Source of the DNA: Myxococcota bacterium
GTDB lineage: Bacteria; Myxococcota_A; UBA796; JAJRTE01
Reading direction: 5' to 3'
Assembly (NCBI GenBank): GCA_024278455.1
Contig: JAJRTE010000115.1
Span: 1-64,000, forward strand
DNA length: 64,000 nucleotides
Part shown: positions 55,077 through 64,000 of the stretch, piece by piece
Layout: every line of letters starts with the position of its first letter
How positions within the stretch are numbered: position 1 is the stretch's first letter
Program-made: the position numbers and the translations under genes
The notes under the pieces: model-generated
The model's database searches: none
Told to the model about the DNA's origin: nothing
Seen by the model: only the letters and a program-made list of their open reading frames with translations

Positions 55077-55301
55077 ATGCGACGGCTACGCAAGTGGATT
55101 CGAAAACTGGTGAGAAGCGAGCGAGGCCAGGCTGCCACCGAGTACGCTCTCGTCATTTCGGTGATGGTCGTCGCCGCGGTGGGGGCCAGCAGGCCGTTCG
55201 TCAGCGACCACGGCCCGTTCCAGACCGCCATGAAACAGCTCAGCCGGAACATCGGAAGCGCCATCGCAAGCGCCAATAGCCCGTTGCTCCCTCGCCGCTA
55301 G
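55077..55301 (+). CDS. Flp-type pilin (second of a pair)
   Basis: 74 residues from ATG 55077 (GGGAGGAACC upstream). Basic leader ending RSERG, then QAATEYALVISVMVVAAVGA, with the same Gly(-1)/Glu(+5)/Tyr(+6) arrangement. It differs enough from the first copy to suggest an old duplication or a minor pilin. No tad secretion genes are nearby, so assembly machinery must be encoded elsewhere. Confidence 0.78.
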   Translation: MRRLRKWIRKLVRSERGQAATEYALVISVMVVAAVGASRPFVSDHGPFQTAMKQLSRNIGSAIASANSPLLPRR

Positions 55302-55708
55302 GGACAGCCCTCGTCTCGTTTATCCCCGCTGGCTCGACCCGAGTCGTGCCGGCCGGAGCCGCCCGCGCAGTGGCACGCCAGCACCCGGTGCCCACCCCTT
55401 GCCGCCGAACCACACTGAACCAGGCCGCCAGAACACACGGCGGCCGTGACGCTGCCCCCTGCACGCCATCTCGCGCACCACGGCCTCGCACGCTGCACTT
55501 CGGCCCGGCGTGGTCCGGCTCCTCGCGACGCCAGCCCGAATCTCCTCTCATGACCCTTGCATTTCTCTGCCAAGCTGCTATCTTGTCTTCCCCAGGATCG
55601 AGCGGCCGCCCGCCCGGATCACAACACAAGTTTTCGTCTCGTGGAGGGAGGATGACCCCCGGCTCGAGTCGCGGGCCACGTACCCCCACACTTCACCGTG
55701 AGGTATCT
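55302..55708. other. Intergenic region upstream of the RdgC-like gene
   Basis: 407 bases with no supportable gene. The frame of the RdgC-like gene is open upstream but reads as low-complexity. A promoter is predicted at 55557-55584. Confidence 0.55.
55557..55584 (+). promoter_or_regulatory. Possible promoter for the RdgC-like gene
   Basis: TTGCAT, 16-nt spacer, TATCTT, giving a leader of about 120 nt. Both elements match at four or five of six positions. Confidence 0.4.
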
Positions 55709-57067
55709 ATGGGATTGCTGACCGGAAGTTCGAGCTTCCGACGTTTCCGCACCGTCCAGTCGCTGCCCCCCGACTTCCGGGACACCTTCGTCGATGGGGT
55801 CAACCGATACGCTTTCCGCGAAAACCTCGGCCACCGCGCCAAGGAACCTCTCGTGGGTTGGGTCAATATCTTCGACCCCGGCGACGCGGATTTCACCCTC
55901 AACTCCTTGCTCTACGACCACTACATCACGTTGTCGATGCGCGCGGACAAGAAAACCGTCAACGCACGGTTGTTGCAGATACTGCTCGAGAGAAGGTATC
56001 GCGAGGTCATGAACGAACGCCACGTCGACAGGCTCGGCAAGCAGCACCGCGCTGAAATCAAGGAAGCCCTCGAGGAAGAACTGCTGTCGAAAGCCCTCCC
56101 GGCCGTCAATACCTACGATGTCGCCTGGGACATCAACACCGGGGAAGTGTTCGTCTTCGCCACCAGCGACGCCGTCATCGACTACGTCCACGGCCTGCTC
56201 CATGACACGTTCGGACTCATCATCCATCCGGAACGGATGGTGGACTGGCTCGCCGAGCGCTGGGACTGGGACACCATCGAGGCGCGCGTGGATGCCTGGA
56301 TCCCGGGCGGGGTTGCGGAGCGGAAGGTGCCGGATGACGTGGACGGCTGGCACACGGGGAATCCGCTCAAGGGGCGAGAATACCGACTCGGCGCCGAGTT
56401 CCTCACCTGGCTCTGGCACGAAAGTGAAGCGCACGACGGCTACTTCAGGCTTACCGAGCCCTCCTTGGCGCCGGTGGCAGCGGAGAACGTCGACGAAGCG
56501 GCAGACAACGGCGGCGAGGCTGCGGAGAGCGGCGGAAAGGCACCCGAATCCGCTCCCGGCACCACACCCGGCGGCAGTCTCGAGCCGGTTGTACCCCCTC
56601 CCGCGGAGGCCCGGGGATCGCTCGGAACGGGAACGGTCGACACCGGCAAGGACGAGGAAATCACCCTGTGGTTGGACAACAAGGTCATCTTTCGGGAACT
56701 CGACGACGGAGATGTCCCTGGTGTGACCACCATGGTGGGCGAATCGCCTTCGGCGTCTCCAGAAGCCAAGCTCACTTTCCGGTCCGGCAAGCAGCCCGTG
56801 GAGGCCCGCGTCGGGTTTCAACGCGGCATGCACCAGTGGTACCTCACCATCGCCCTCGGACCCATCGGGATCGAGCTGAAGAACCTCAAGCTCCCGGTCG
56901 AGGTCAAGGAGGGCGATGAGGAAAGGGTCTACGAACGCATGTATCTGCTCGAGGTCCTCACCACCACGATGAAGACTCTCTTCCGCCAGTTCTTCGCGAA
57001 TAGGACGAGCGCCGATTGGCCGGGCAGGTTCGAGGACTGGCTCGGCCAGGAAACCCCACCAGTCTGA
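55709..57067 (+). CDS. RdgC-like recombination-associated protein, enlarged
   Basis: 452 residues from ATG 55709 (GAGG 7 nt upstream); classical RdgC is about 300. The N-terminal half has the RdgC order: a first beta strand (FRTVQSLPPDFRD), VGWVNIF, the helix EIKEALEEELLSKALPAV, then WDINTGEVFVFATS and LHDTFGL. REYRLGAEFLTWLWHESE is typical of related proteins in this lineage. A ~60-residue Glu/Gly/Pro-rich insert (~252-315) precedes a C-terminal beta domain. RdgC forms a ring on DNA and restrains RecA. The insert is unusual, and the function here is inferred from the family. Confidence 0.72.
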   Translation: MGLLTGSSSFRRFRTVQSLPPDFRDTFVDGVNRYAFRENLGHRAKEPLVGWVNIFDPGDADFTLNSLLYDHYITLSMRADKKTVNARLLQILLERRYREVMNERHVDRLGKQHRAEIKEALEEELLSKALPAVNTYDVAWDINTGEVFVFATSDAVIDYVHGLLHDTFGLIIHPERMVDWLAERWDWDTIEARVDAWIPGGVAERKVPDDVDGWHTGNPLKGREYRLGAEFLTWLWHESEAHDGYFRLTEPSLAPVAAENVDEAADNGGEAAESGGKAPESAPGTTPGGSLEPVVPPPAEARGSLGTGTVDTGKDEEITLWLDNKVIFRELDDGDVPGVTTMVGESPSASPEAKLTFRSGKQPVEARVGFQRGMHQWYLTIALGPIGIELKNLKLPVEVKEGDEERVYERMYLLEVLTTTMKTLFRQFFANRTSADWPGRFEDWLGQETPPV

Positions 57068-57323
57068 TCGGCGTCCCGCACCCGGCGTCTTCCGCTTTTT
57101 CCCCACCAGAAAGCCCCCTGCAATGGACGAAAAGGTGCATTGGGCTCAAGATCGCGGGCAGTCCTGCCGACTTCCTGGTTGGGCCTGCTCGAGGCAGGTG
57201 CCGGCCCGGTGGCGGCAGCAGGGGTCGGCGGAAGCGGCGTTGCGGTGGACGCGGGTCGCACCAGCTTGACAACAGGATGCGTGGATTGGGAATCGACCCT
57301 GACGCCCTCGAGGAGTGAATGCC

Positions 57324-58058
57324 ATGGGTACTGGCGAACGTCGAGCATCGAAGCGGTATGAGTTCAGCTTGCCGGCGACATTTCGGGATGGCCAGAAAGA
57401 GATCGAAGGAACGGTGACGAGCGTCGGGAGGCACGGTGTGTTCATTCATACCGAGACCCCACGACGACAGGGAGAGCTGTTCCAGCTCAACCTCACCGTG
57501 CCGTCGCTCGATGGTGGGGAAGCTCGTAACGTCCGCGTCATGGCAGTGGCTGCATGGGCCATCCGGGACCCGCAGGCTTCCGAGGCGGGCAGGCTTCCGG
57601 GAATGGGGGTCAAGTTCTTCATGATGGCCGCCGAAGAGAAATGCAAGTGGGACCACTTCTACCTGTCGTTGCAAAGACGCGATGTGCCGGAGCAGGACTG
57701 GCGCCGCGTGATCTGCACGCTGGGAGGCCCGATGAAGTTCTACGTGAGGCCTCGAGACTTCCTGCAGCTCTTTCGATTTCAGAAGCATTCCATGGCCAGC
57801 GGCAGGTATTTCCTGCGTTCCCCCTTGCTTGTCGATGAGGGGAAGCATGTCCAGGTCATCCTGATCCATCCCGAATCCAAAGAGGAGTTTCCCTTGACCG
57901 GCAAGGTGATGAGCCTTCAGGCCGACGGTCCCGAGGCGCTGAGAGGCATGCGCATCGCGTGGTGCAACGTGCTGCACTCCACCCACCAGGACTTCCAACG
58001 GTTCGTGATCGACGGCGTCCATCCCATCGAAGAGGTAGACCTTCGCCTCGCGAGCTGA
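57324..58058 (+). CDS. PilZ-domain protein, probably two PilZ modules
   Basis: 244 residues; ATG 57324 follows GAGGAG by 8 nt. Residues ~5-115 are a PilZ domain: RRASKRYEFSLPATF supplies the RxxxR arm of the c-di-GMP site, TSVGRHGVFIHT replaces the usual D/NxSxxG, and LPGMGVKFF closes the barrel as in the myxobacterial subfamily. The second half (MKFYVRPRDFLQLFRFQ, GKVMSLQADGPEALRGMRI) looks like a degenerate second PilZ. c-di-GMP binding is plausible for the first module only. Confidence 0.8.
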   Translation: MGTGERRASKRYEFSLPATFRDGQKEIEGTVTSVGRHGVFIHTETPRRQGELFQLNLTVPSLDGGEARNVRVMAVAAWAIRDPQASEAGRLPGMGVKFFMMAAEEKCKWDHFYLSLQRRDVPEQDWRRVICTLGGPMKFYVRPRDFLQLFRFQKHSMASGRYFLRSPLLVDEGKHVQVILIHPESKEEFPLTGKVMSLQADGPEALRGMRIAWCNVLHSTHQDFQRFVIDGVHPIEEVDLRLAS

Positions 58059-58067
58059 AGACGCCGG

Positions 58068-58091
58068 GCCGGCTCGCATCGAAGAGCCGGC
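58068..58091 (+). other. Hairpin after the PilZ gene
   Basis: GCCGGCTC, 8-nt loop, GAGCCGGC forms an 8-bp perfect stem 10 nt after the PilZ stop. No T-run follows, so it is at best a weak or factor-dependent terminator. Confidence 0.4.
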
Positions 58092-58235
58092 CGGCTCGCC
58101 CCATTGCGTACCCCTCGACACTCCTGGTATCATGGTGCCGTCAGATTCGCACCGTGCTCGAGGCGACAGGCGACTCGCCACGTACCGCGAGAACGGCACA
58201 CTCCTGCGGTTCTTGGCCGGATGAGGCGACAGCCG

Positions 58236-59681
58236 ATGGGCGATGGCAGGAAGGATGAAAAAGCCGTGGGCACACCGCTGTTGCGAACCACCTTCGCGGT
58301 CGCGACACTCCTCTGCGTCACCGCGTGCGGGAACGGTGCGGGGGGGACGACAGACGATACCGGTGGTCCCCCGCTTCCCTCCGGCTCTCCGCTCGACGGG
58401 GAGGCCACATCGACACCGGCCGGAAGCCCGGCGAACACCCCGGCCTTGACACCTGCTCCGACCCTGTTCGCCTCCCCCACACCTGCACCAGGATCCCCGG
58501 CCGCGACGCCGACACCGCCGGGAAGCCCGGCGGACACCCCGGATGTGACACCATTCCCGACCCGGGAACCCGCCTCGCCCACACCGGCTCCAGGATCACC
58601 GACCGCCGCACCTCCCCCCCCCGAAGAGGTCTATTGCCCCGAAAACATGCAAGGTATCACGACCAGCCAGGGCGACCTGTTGGTCTGTGTCGACGCCTAC
58701 GAAGTGACCGTGAGCGGCGAACTGGGCAGCCATGACCAGCTCTGCGACGGGGCGATACCGACCGAGGCGACGACAGCCTCCGTGGCCGGTGTCGAGCCCA
58801 CCATCCTCATCTCCTATGACCAGGCCGTCGCGGCCTGCGCGCAGACGCCGATGCTGGATCGCGAGGGCAACCTCGTGGGCTACAAGCATCTCATCACATC
58901 AGACACCTGGCGGGACGCCTGCGACGGCGTCGTCGGCGACGGTGGGACCATGTTTCCCTACGGCAATGTGTTCGACGAAGACGCTTGCGCAACGCTCGAC
59001 GCCAATGGCCAGCAAACGGTGGATGGACCGGTACCGACCGGCAGCTACCCGGCGTGCGTGAGTGCGTTCGGCGTCTACGACCTCACCGGGAACGTCTGGG
59101 AATGGGCGGACACCGGCATGCGGATGGACATCGACGCCTGGTTCGACCTCGCCACAGCGTCCGGCATGGGGATGTACGCAGACGACGACGATCTGCTCGC
59201 CACCTACCTGCGCCACGACATCACTGTCCTCTACATCCAGCTCGTGGGCCTGCAACCGGAAGACCTCTACATCGATAGCGACGGCTACTTGAAGCTGCCC
59301 GCGGACCGCATCGACTACATGACCGACGAGTTCGGCCACGGGCCTCGAGGCTACCTCATGCAGGTGCATGGGGACTACCAGGACGCCACATCCTGCGCCG
59401 AGTGCTTCCTCCCGGTGGAGGTGGTCCCGCTCGATCTCGCCGACGATACCCAACCTTTTCTGCTCGCGGTCTCGAGGGAGTCGGACGGGGCGCCGGTGGC
59501 GGACAAGCGGGGAGGCTCTTTCTACTCGGTAGAGGAGCCGACGTGCATGACCAGCCAGCTCGTGCACTTTCACGACACCCACGGCACGATCGGGTTCCGC
59601 TGCGCGTGCGATCCCATTTCCGACCGGAGTCATGTCCAGGCGAGGACGCGAGCCGGTAGCCGCGACCGGGCACGGCGGTAG
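58236..59681 (+). CDS. FGE/sulfatase-modifying-type lipoprotein with Pro-rich linker
   Basis: 481 residues from ATG 58236; GTG 58266, closer to the signal peptide, is an alternative. The signal sequence TTFAVATLLCVTAC has a lipobox. Residues ~35-130 are a Pro/Thr/Ser linker with PTPAPGSP motifs, like the repeats of the first gene. The rest is the formylglycine-generating-enzyme fold: LVCVDAYEVTV, CDGVVGDGGTMFPYGN, SAFGVYDLTGNVWEWAD and a late GFRCACD. In FGE-like proteins GNVWEW and GFR are the hallmark. Copper-binding active-site cysteines of true FGEs are not evident, so a non-catalytic adhesive or binding role is more likely. Confidence 0.8.
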   Translation: MGDGRKDEKAVGTPLLRTTFAVATLLCVTACGNGAGGTTDDTGGPPLPSGSPLDGEATSTPAGSPANTPALTPAPTLFASPTPAPGSPAATPTPPGSPADTPDVTPFPTREPASPTPAPGSPTAAPPPPEEVYCPENMQGITTSQGDLLVCVDAYEVTVSGELGSHDQLCDGAIPTEATTASVAGVEPTILISYDQAVAACAQTPMLDREGNLVGYKHLITSDTWRDACDGVVGDGGTMFPYGNVFDEDACATLDANGQQTVDGPVPTGSYPACVSAFGVYDLTGNVWEWADTGMRMDIDAWFDLATASGMGMYADDDDLLATYLRHDITVLYIQLVGLQPEDLYIDSDGYLKLPADRIDYMTDEFGHGPRGYLMQVHGDYQDATSCAECFLPVEVVPLDLADDTQPFLLAVSRESDGAPVADKRGGSFYSVEEPTCMTSQLVHFHDTHGTIGFRCACDPISDRSHVQARTRAGSRDRARR

Positions 59682-59690
59682 CGCTAGTCG

Positions 59691-59720
59691 AAAAAGGGCG
59701 CGGCGGCAAGCCGCGCGCCC
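59691..59720 (-). terminator. Intrinsic terminator for the leftward EamA/transglycosylase operon
   Basis: Read leftward: a GC-rich imperfect stem (GGGCGCGCGGC / GCCGCGCCC) with a 5-nt loop, followed by TTTTT. It lies about 65 nt past the EamA stop. The other side has no T-run, so it serves the minus strand. Confidence 0.7.
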
Positions 59721-59782
59721 GTGCGCCGCGTCCCGGCAGCGTCCCCCCGGTCACACGCGGAGATACCCCGCTCTCCTCGAGG

Positions 59783-60652
59783 TCACCGTGACCGATTTCG
59801 TTGCCACCACTCGTACCCGGCAACCGCCCCGATGATGACACCTCCCCCCACGAGCAACCGCACCAGGTCGGCCTTCTCTCCGAAGACCACCAGGGCGACG
59901 CCGACCGCCAGTGGGACCTTCAGGTTGTTCATGGCAGCCAGCGTGCCGGCCCTGCTTCTCGCCGCGCCGGCGTTCCACAGGAAAAAGGCCACGCCCGAAG
60001 GCAGGAGGCCGAGGTAGAGCAGTACGCCTAACTGCGTGCCCGACAGGCGGACCATGCCGGCATCCACCGTGACCAGCGCCGCGCTGCCTGCCACGACGAG
60101 TCCGCCAAGATAGAGCCACCCGAACACGGAGGCGTCCGGCACGCGCGATCCACCGCCCCGCACCCGGATCATCACGCGCCGGTACCAGACCTGTCCCGCG
60201 GCGAAACAGGCGTTGGATACCTGGATCAGAAGCACGCCCAGGGCGGCACCTTCCGTGTCCGGGGCACGGTACACGATGATTCCCGCCCCTGCCACCGCCA
60301 GGGTCGCCGCACCCGCCGCTCCCAGGTGGAACCGCCGCTCGAGCGCGTCGTGCACCAACGTCACGTAGAGGGGGGTCAGCACGGTGAGCAAAGCCACCTC
60401 GTGGCCGGCCAGGTAGCGATAGGCATGGATGTAGGCAACGTACATCACCCCGTACTGGAGCGCGCCGATTCCCACCAGCGTCGCCACCGGCACCTGGGCC
60501 GCGCGCTTGCGTCGCAACAGTGGCACGAACAAGAGAGCGCTGAGGAGCAGCCGGACGGTGGCGACCAAGTTCGCATCGACCCCGGCCAGGTAGCGCTTGA
60601 TCAGCCCGAACGAAAAGGCCCACAAGAGGGAAGCGATGAGCAGGTGTATCAT
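59783..60652 (-). CDS. EamA/DMT-family transporter
   Basis: 289 residues with about ten membrane helices in two EamA repeats. Start ATG 60652 lies 6 nt after the stop of the transglycosylase gene, so they form an operon. Typical segments are LLLSALLFVPLLR, GIGALQYGVMYVAYIHAYRY, VALLTVLTPLYVTLVHD and FFLWNAGAARS. DMT carriers export or import metabolites such as amino acids. The substrate is unknown. Confidence 0.87.
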   Translation of the reverse strand: MIHLLIASLLWAFSFGLIKRYLAGVDANLVATVRLLLSALLFVPLLRRKRAAQVPVATLVGIGALQYGVMYVAYIHAYRYLAGHEVALLTVLTPLYVTLVHDALERRFHLGAAGAATLAVAGAGIIVYRAPDTEGAALGVLLIQVSNACFAAGQVWYRRVMIRVRGGGSRVPDASVFGWLYLGGLVVAGSAALVTVDAGMVRLSGTQLGVLLYLGLLPSGVAFFLWNAGAARSRAGTLAAMNNLKVPLAVGVALVVFGEKADLVRLLVGGGVIIGAVAGYEWWQRNRSR

Positions 60653-60658
60653 GGGATG

Positions 60659-63193
60659 TCAACGCATGGCGGTGCGGCTCGATGGCCTCGCTTTCCGTTC
60701 ACCCGAGAGATAACTGCCGTAGGTGGCCAGGTAGCCCCCCAGGTTGCGCACGACCTTTCTGACATAATCTCTGGTCTCCCTGTAGGGTATCTCTTCCACG
60801 AACATGTCGTCATCGAGACCCCGGCGTTGCCGCTTCGTCCAACGGGCGACCGCCTCCGGGCCAGCGTTGTACGACGCCAGCGCCCGCACCAGGCTGTCGT
60901 CGAACCGCTCGAGCATGGCGCGAAGGTACGCCGTGCCAAGCCTGAGGTTGAAGTCCGGTTCATCGAGGAAGCGGGTGCGAAAGTGGCGGATCTTCAGCCA
61001 ACCACAGATCTCCCGCCCGGTGTACGGCATGATCTGCATGAGCCCTCGAGCGCCCGCGGGACTTCGGATGACCGGCCTGAAGGTGCTCTCCTGCAATATC
61101 ACCGCCGCGACCAGGGCGGGCTCGAGGCCCCGCTCGAGGGAGCGCTTCACGATGGCCTGCCGATAGGGGAAAGGGTAGGCGAGAGCAAGAAGCGTATCCG
61201 GAATCTCGGCGTCGCCGTCGACCGTGCGGACATAGCGATGCGCGTACCAGTTGCCGTAGTACATCGAACCCATGGCAAAACGGAGTGCGGCGGCGATCCA
61301 GAGCACCTGCGCCGGCGCATCCGCCTGCCGTGTGGCCTCGAGAAGCTCGAGCCGGGCTTCGGTCTGAAGCCCCATCAACCAGAGTTCCTTGGCGCGCTCG
61401 AGCAACACCCGGGGCCCGGCAGCGTCGATTTCGCCCACCCGATCGGCGAAGCCGGGAAACAGCAGGTCGATACCCAATTCGGCGGGCGAATCGCCGGGGT
61501 ACGGGCCGTCCTGGCGCGGCGGCGGCACCGGCGCTCTCTTCCGGACGACCGGGAACCCCTCATCGAGCCGCCAGGCGGCCATCACGCCGTAGTATGTGCC
61601 CCGGAACCGGTAGCGCACATCGTCCAGGACCGCCGCGGCGCGCTCCGGTTGCTGGAACGCCTCGAGCGTCCTCGCGAGCCAGTAGCGGGCCTGCGCCTCC
61701 TCCTCGCTTCCCACTTCGACCGCGCGCAGCCGCTCGAGCAGCACCCGGCGGGCACGAATGGGGTCGTTCTGCCGGACATGGGCCCAGACGAGGCGCCAGT
61801 GGGCGTCTCGAGCGGCCTCCGTACCTGGGAAACGGGCCATGACGCCCCGGTAGTAGCCTTCGGCGCGCCTCGAGTCACCGTCATTGGCAGACATGGCCGC
61901 GAGAATGAGGTAGGCACGCACCCCATCCGGGCCCGGGCCAGCCGCCACGAACCGCTCGAGCAGGGCTCTGCGCGCTTCCCGCTTGCCCTTGCGTGCCAGG
62001 GTCTTCTGCCACAGCGCCACGGTTTCCCACGCGGGACGCCCCGCCGCGACCTCCTCCTTCAGCACAGCCTCCAGCAGCGGCTCGGCCTCCTCCATGCGGT
62101 CCAGCTTCAGCAACGCCTTGCCCTTCAGCCGCAAAAGGGTGCGCCGGCACCACGGTATGTCACATGCCTCGAGACCCGCGTCGAGTTCCTCGAGCAGGCT
62201 TTCCTGGACCCGGCGACGGCTGACGCGCCGGGAAAGGTCTTCGCACGTCACTTCCCAGTCCACCGCCTTCTCCTGCGACGTCAGGCCAGGGGCGATCCGG
62301 TCCGCCGACGCTGTCGCGCGGCGGGCGATGACCTCCGGCGCGGACTCGGCGGACAGACGATAGTAGCGGTAGGCGTCGTCGGGCCGGCCGGCCAGCTCGC
62401 ACGCTCGACCCAGGTGGTAGAGCACTTCCCCGGGGCCCGGTGAAAAGCGCGCCGACCAGGCCACCGACAGCGCGGCCTCCGCCTCTTCGGCCCGGCCGAG
62501 GCTCAACAAGGCGCGCCCGCGGAGATAGGCGGACCACCCGGCCTGGACCGAACCAGGCTCCGCGTCCATGCGGTCGGCCAGGTCCAGAACCGCCGGCGCG
62601 GCGACAGCGGCCGGCCCGTGGAGACCTCCTCGACCGAGAAGAATCCTGCCAAGGTCTCTCAACACGTAGGGACGAAGAGCGGGATACGTCTCGAGAAGCG
62701 GGGTGAGCAGCCACTCGGCCTGGTCGAGCTTGCCATGGTCCAGCGCTTCCCGGGCGCCCAGGAACTGCTCCCTCAGCGCCTCCTTCTCCGCGGAACGCTC
62801 TGGGTCCCCCGGCGGAGGAAACGCCCAAGGCCTGGGGTCCTCGAGGCGCTCGATCGACACGGACGGACGAACAGGTCCGCGCGCCACGACGATCGCCGGC
62901 CGGGCGACATCACCGAGGGAAGCCACGCCGTCAGCGAAGCCAGGGGCCGCTGCCCGGACACGGGGTGCACCGGCAAGGAGGAAGTGCCCGAGCACGAACC
63001 CCAGCACAATGGTGCCCACGTTGCCGGGCAGCCGTCTTGGCAACGGCGCATGGCCCGCCCCCGGCGACAGGGCGTTGGCCGGCGGAAACAGGTTCGAAAC
63101 AGGCTGCCCCGTGCCGCGCTCCCGGCACCGGCTCGGCGGGAAGGCCGGAATCTGCCGGCAGCGACTCCCAGCAGCGCGAGACGTGATCCACAT
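60659..63193 (-). CDS. Soluble lytic murein transglycosylase (Slt70-like)
   Basis: 844 residues from ATG 63193 (GGAGACCCCGG upstream). An export signal lies at ~55-85 (NVGTIVLGFVLGHFLLAGA). Residues ~130-640 are superhelical repeats, the U/L-domain ring of Slt70. The catalytic domain is at ~690-820: ILQESTFRPVIRSPAGARGLMQ with catalytic Glu at ~700, RLGTAYLRAMLERFDDSLV, YNAGPEAVARW and EIPYRETRDYVRKV. It cleaves MurNAc-GlcNAc bonds in the periplasm. Co-transcribed with the EamA gene. Confidence 0.9.
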   Translation of the reverse strand: MWITSRAAGSRCRQIPAFPPSRCRERGTGQPVSNLFPPANALSPGAGHAPLPRRLPGNVGTIVLGFVLGHFLLAGAPRVRAAAPGFADGVASLGDVARPAIVVARGPVRPSVSIERLEDPRPWAFPPPGDPERSAEKEALREQFLGAREALDHGKLDQAEWLLTPLLETYPALRPYVLRDLGRILLGRGGLHGPAAVAAPAVLDLADRMDAEPGSVQAGWSAYLRGRALLSLGRAEEAEAALSVAWSARFSPGPGEVLYHLGRACELAGRPDDAYRYYRLSAESAPEVIARRATASADRIAPGLTSQEKAVDWEVTCEDLSRRVSRRRVQESLLEELDAGLEACDIPWCRRTLLRLKGKALLKLDRMEEAEPLLEAVLKEEVAAGRPAWETVALWQKTLARKGKREARRALLERFVAAGPGPDGVRAYLILAAMSANDGDSRRAEGYYRGVMARFPGTEAARDAHWRLVWAHVRQNDPIRARRVLLERLRAVEVGSEEEAQARYWLARTLEAFQQPERAAAVLDDVRYRFRGTYYGVMAAWRLDEGFPVVRKRAPVPPPRQDGPYPGDSPAELGIDLLFPGFADRVGEIDAAGPRVLLERAKELWLMGLQTEARLELLEATRQADAPAQVLWIAAALRFAMGSMYYGNWYAHRYVRTVDGDAEIPDTLLALAYPFPYRQAIVKRSLERGLEPALVAAVILQESTFRPVIRSPAGARGLMQIMPYTGREICGWLKIRHFRTRFLDEPDFNLRLGTAYLRAMLERFDDSLVRALASYNAGPEAVARWTKRQRRGLDDDMFVEEIPYRETRDYVRKVVRNLGGYLATYGSYLSGERKARPSSRTAMR

Positions 63194-63438
63194 CCGGGGT
63201 CTCCGCTCCCGTTCCCACGGGCACGATAGGCTCGATGGTACCTGGCGAAGGCGCCGCCGGGCCGCCGGACGGGTCGCGACTCCGGGCACCTGGAGGTTCA
63301 GTGTATCACACCAGCCGCGGGCAACACCAGCCCGGCTCGCGCTGGATACCACGTGGCCGGCCAATCGCGAGCAACGGCACGCGCCCGGTACCGGGACAAG
63401 ACCGCGTCCGATCGGGCACGCGGGACGACCAGCAGGGG

Positions 63439-64000
63439 TCAATCCACAGGGGAACCGAAGTAGACCTCGAGAGCCTGGCCGCCCTGGGGACCCCGCCAGT
63501 TGGCACTCCGCGACGCGATGACCGGGGTGTCCCCGGTGAATGCGAGCGCGGTGAACATGCCGTCGAGCTGCGCGCCGTCGTGGTGGACCGCATCGATGTT
63601 CCAGCCCGTGCTCTCCCGCAAGGCGAACATCAGCCCGTCATTCTCCGGCTCGCACGTGGCGTCGAAAGCGCCGCCACACTGGTAGAAGCTGACCGCCAGG
63701 CGCCCCTCGAGGTCCATGGCCATGGACGGGTACCCGCCCGACCGCCCCGTGCTCACGATGTATTCCCGGTCCCAGTCTTCCCCGGCGTCCCGCGAATGGA
63801 GCAGCACGAGATCCAGCAACACCGAGGTGTGTTCGGCGCGGATCGCGTACATGAGCAGGTAGATATCCTGCGCGTCGATGATCATCTGCAGCGGCGCGCC
63901 CGCTATCCAATTCTCCCACGGATCGATCTCACGGGCGACCCACTCGGAACGGGTCTTGTCGAACCGCGCGAACCACGCACCCACGGCGCCGCCGGTGTCG
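63439..64000 (-). CDS. BNR/Asp-box repeat protein (5' partial)
   Basis: The frame is open to the right edge, so the start is outside. The visible ~187 residues include LLHSRDAGEDWDREYIVS, a BNR Asp-box (S-x-D-x-G-x-x-W), and repeated beta motifs (YPSMAMDLEGRLAVSFYQ, FTALAFTGDTPVIAS), suggesting a sialidase-like beta-propeller. It is probably a secreted or surface protein. Nothing shows a catalytic site in the visible part. Confidence 0.65.
   Translation of the reverse strand, partial: DTGGAVGAWFARFDKTRSEWVAREIDPWENWIAGAPLQMIIDAQDIYLLMYAIRAEHTSVLLDLVLLHSRDAGEDWDREYIVSTGRSGGYPSMAMDLEGRLAVSFYQCGGAFDATCEPENDGLMFALRESTGWNIDAVHHDGAQLDGMFTALAFTGDTPVIASRSANWRGPQGGQALEVYFGSPVD

Noticed and set aside
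60326-62443. 705-codon open frame on the plus strand
   Set aside because: Antisense to the EamA and lytic transglycosylase genes, spans their junction and shows no protein motifs.

Overview
The window is GC-rich (roughly two thirds G+C by eye) and reads as the chromosome of a myxobacterium-like bacterium, Myxococcota or a related lineage formerly placed in the Deltaproteobacteria. The supporting signs are a Ser/Thr kinase with a transmembrane and PEGA-like tail, a DUF4388 protein, a PilZ protein of the myxobacterial type, FG-GAP/ASPIC and FGE-like surface proteins with Pro-rich linkers, many lipoproteins, a fused pyruvate:ferredoxin oxidoreductase, and a GroEL with a GGM tail. The hexamer CTCGAG is strikingly over-used. 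I see no rRNA, tRNA, CRISPR array or intact insertion sequence.

Layout. 0-6.2 kb: a secreted FG-GAP/ASPIC protein cut by the left edge, a secreted protein of unknown function, and a membrane Ser/Thr kinase. 6.3-12.5 kb: an aldo/keto-reductase-like protein, pyruvate:ferredoxin oxidoreductase and an MFS transporter. 12.6-17.9 kb: an accessory stretch holding an XRE regulator fused to a degenerate thymidylate-kinase fold, three gene fragments, and an ABC-type AAA ATPase with a possible truncated partner. 17.9-25.0 kb: a co-oriented cluster (read leftward) of an M50-like membrane protease, a class III adenylate cyclase, a cyclic-nucleotide-binding methyltransferase and an FGGY kinase. 25.1-35.7 kb: a PEGA protein, a beta-propeller phosphoesterase lipoprotein, a TonB receptor coupled to a Cys-rich lipoprotein, an acyl-CoA dehydrogenase and another lipoprotein.

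35.7-42.5 kb: S41 protease, M23 peptidase and YfhO-type membrane protein, all rightward. 42.6-48.0 kb: a leftward run of HAD phosphatase, DUF4388 protein, anti-sigma factor, ECF sigma factor and RNA polymerase omega. 48.3-50.4 kb: groES-groEL, ending in a clear intrinsic terminator. 50.5-64 kb: TPR proteins, a metallophosphatase-like lipoprotein-type protein, two Flp-type pilins, an RdgC-like protein, a PilZ protein, an FGE-like lipoprotein, an EamA transporter next to a lytic transglycosylase, and a BNR-repeat protein cut by the right edge.

The most interesting unit is the cyclase/methyltransferase pair at 19.6-24.2 kb. Both proteins carry a cyclic-nucleotide-binding domain followed by homologous methyltransferase folds. 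One copy keeps its SAM-binding motif; the copy fused to the cyclase has lost it. This suggests a cAMP-gated small-molecule methylation switch. The XRE/dead-thymidylate-kinase fusion is the second candidate for an undescribed regulator.
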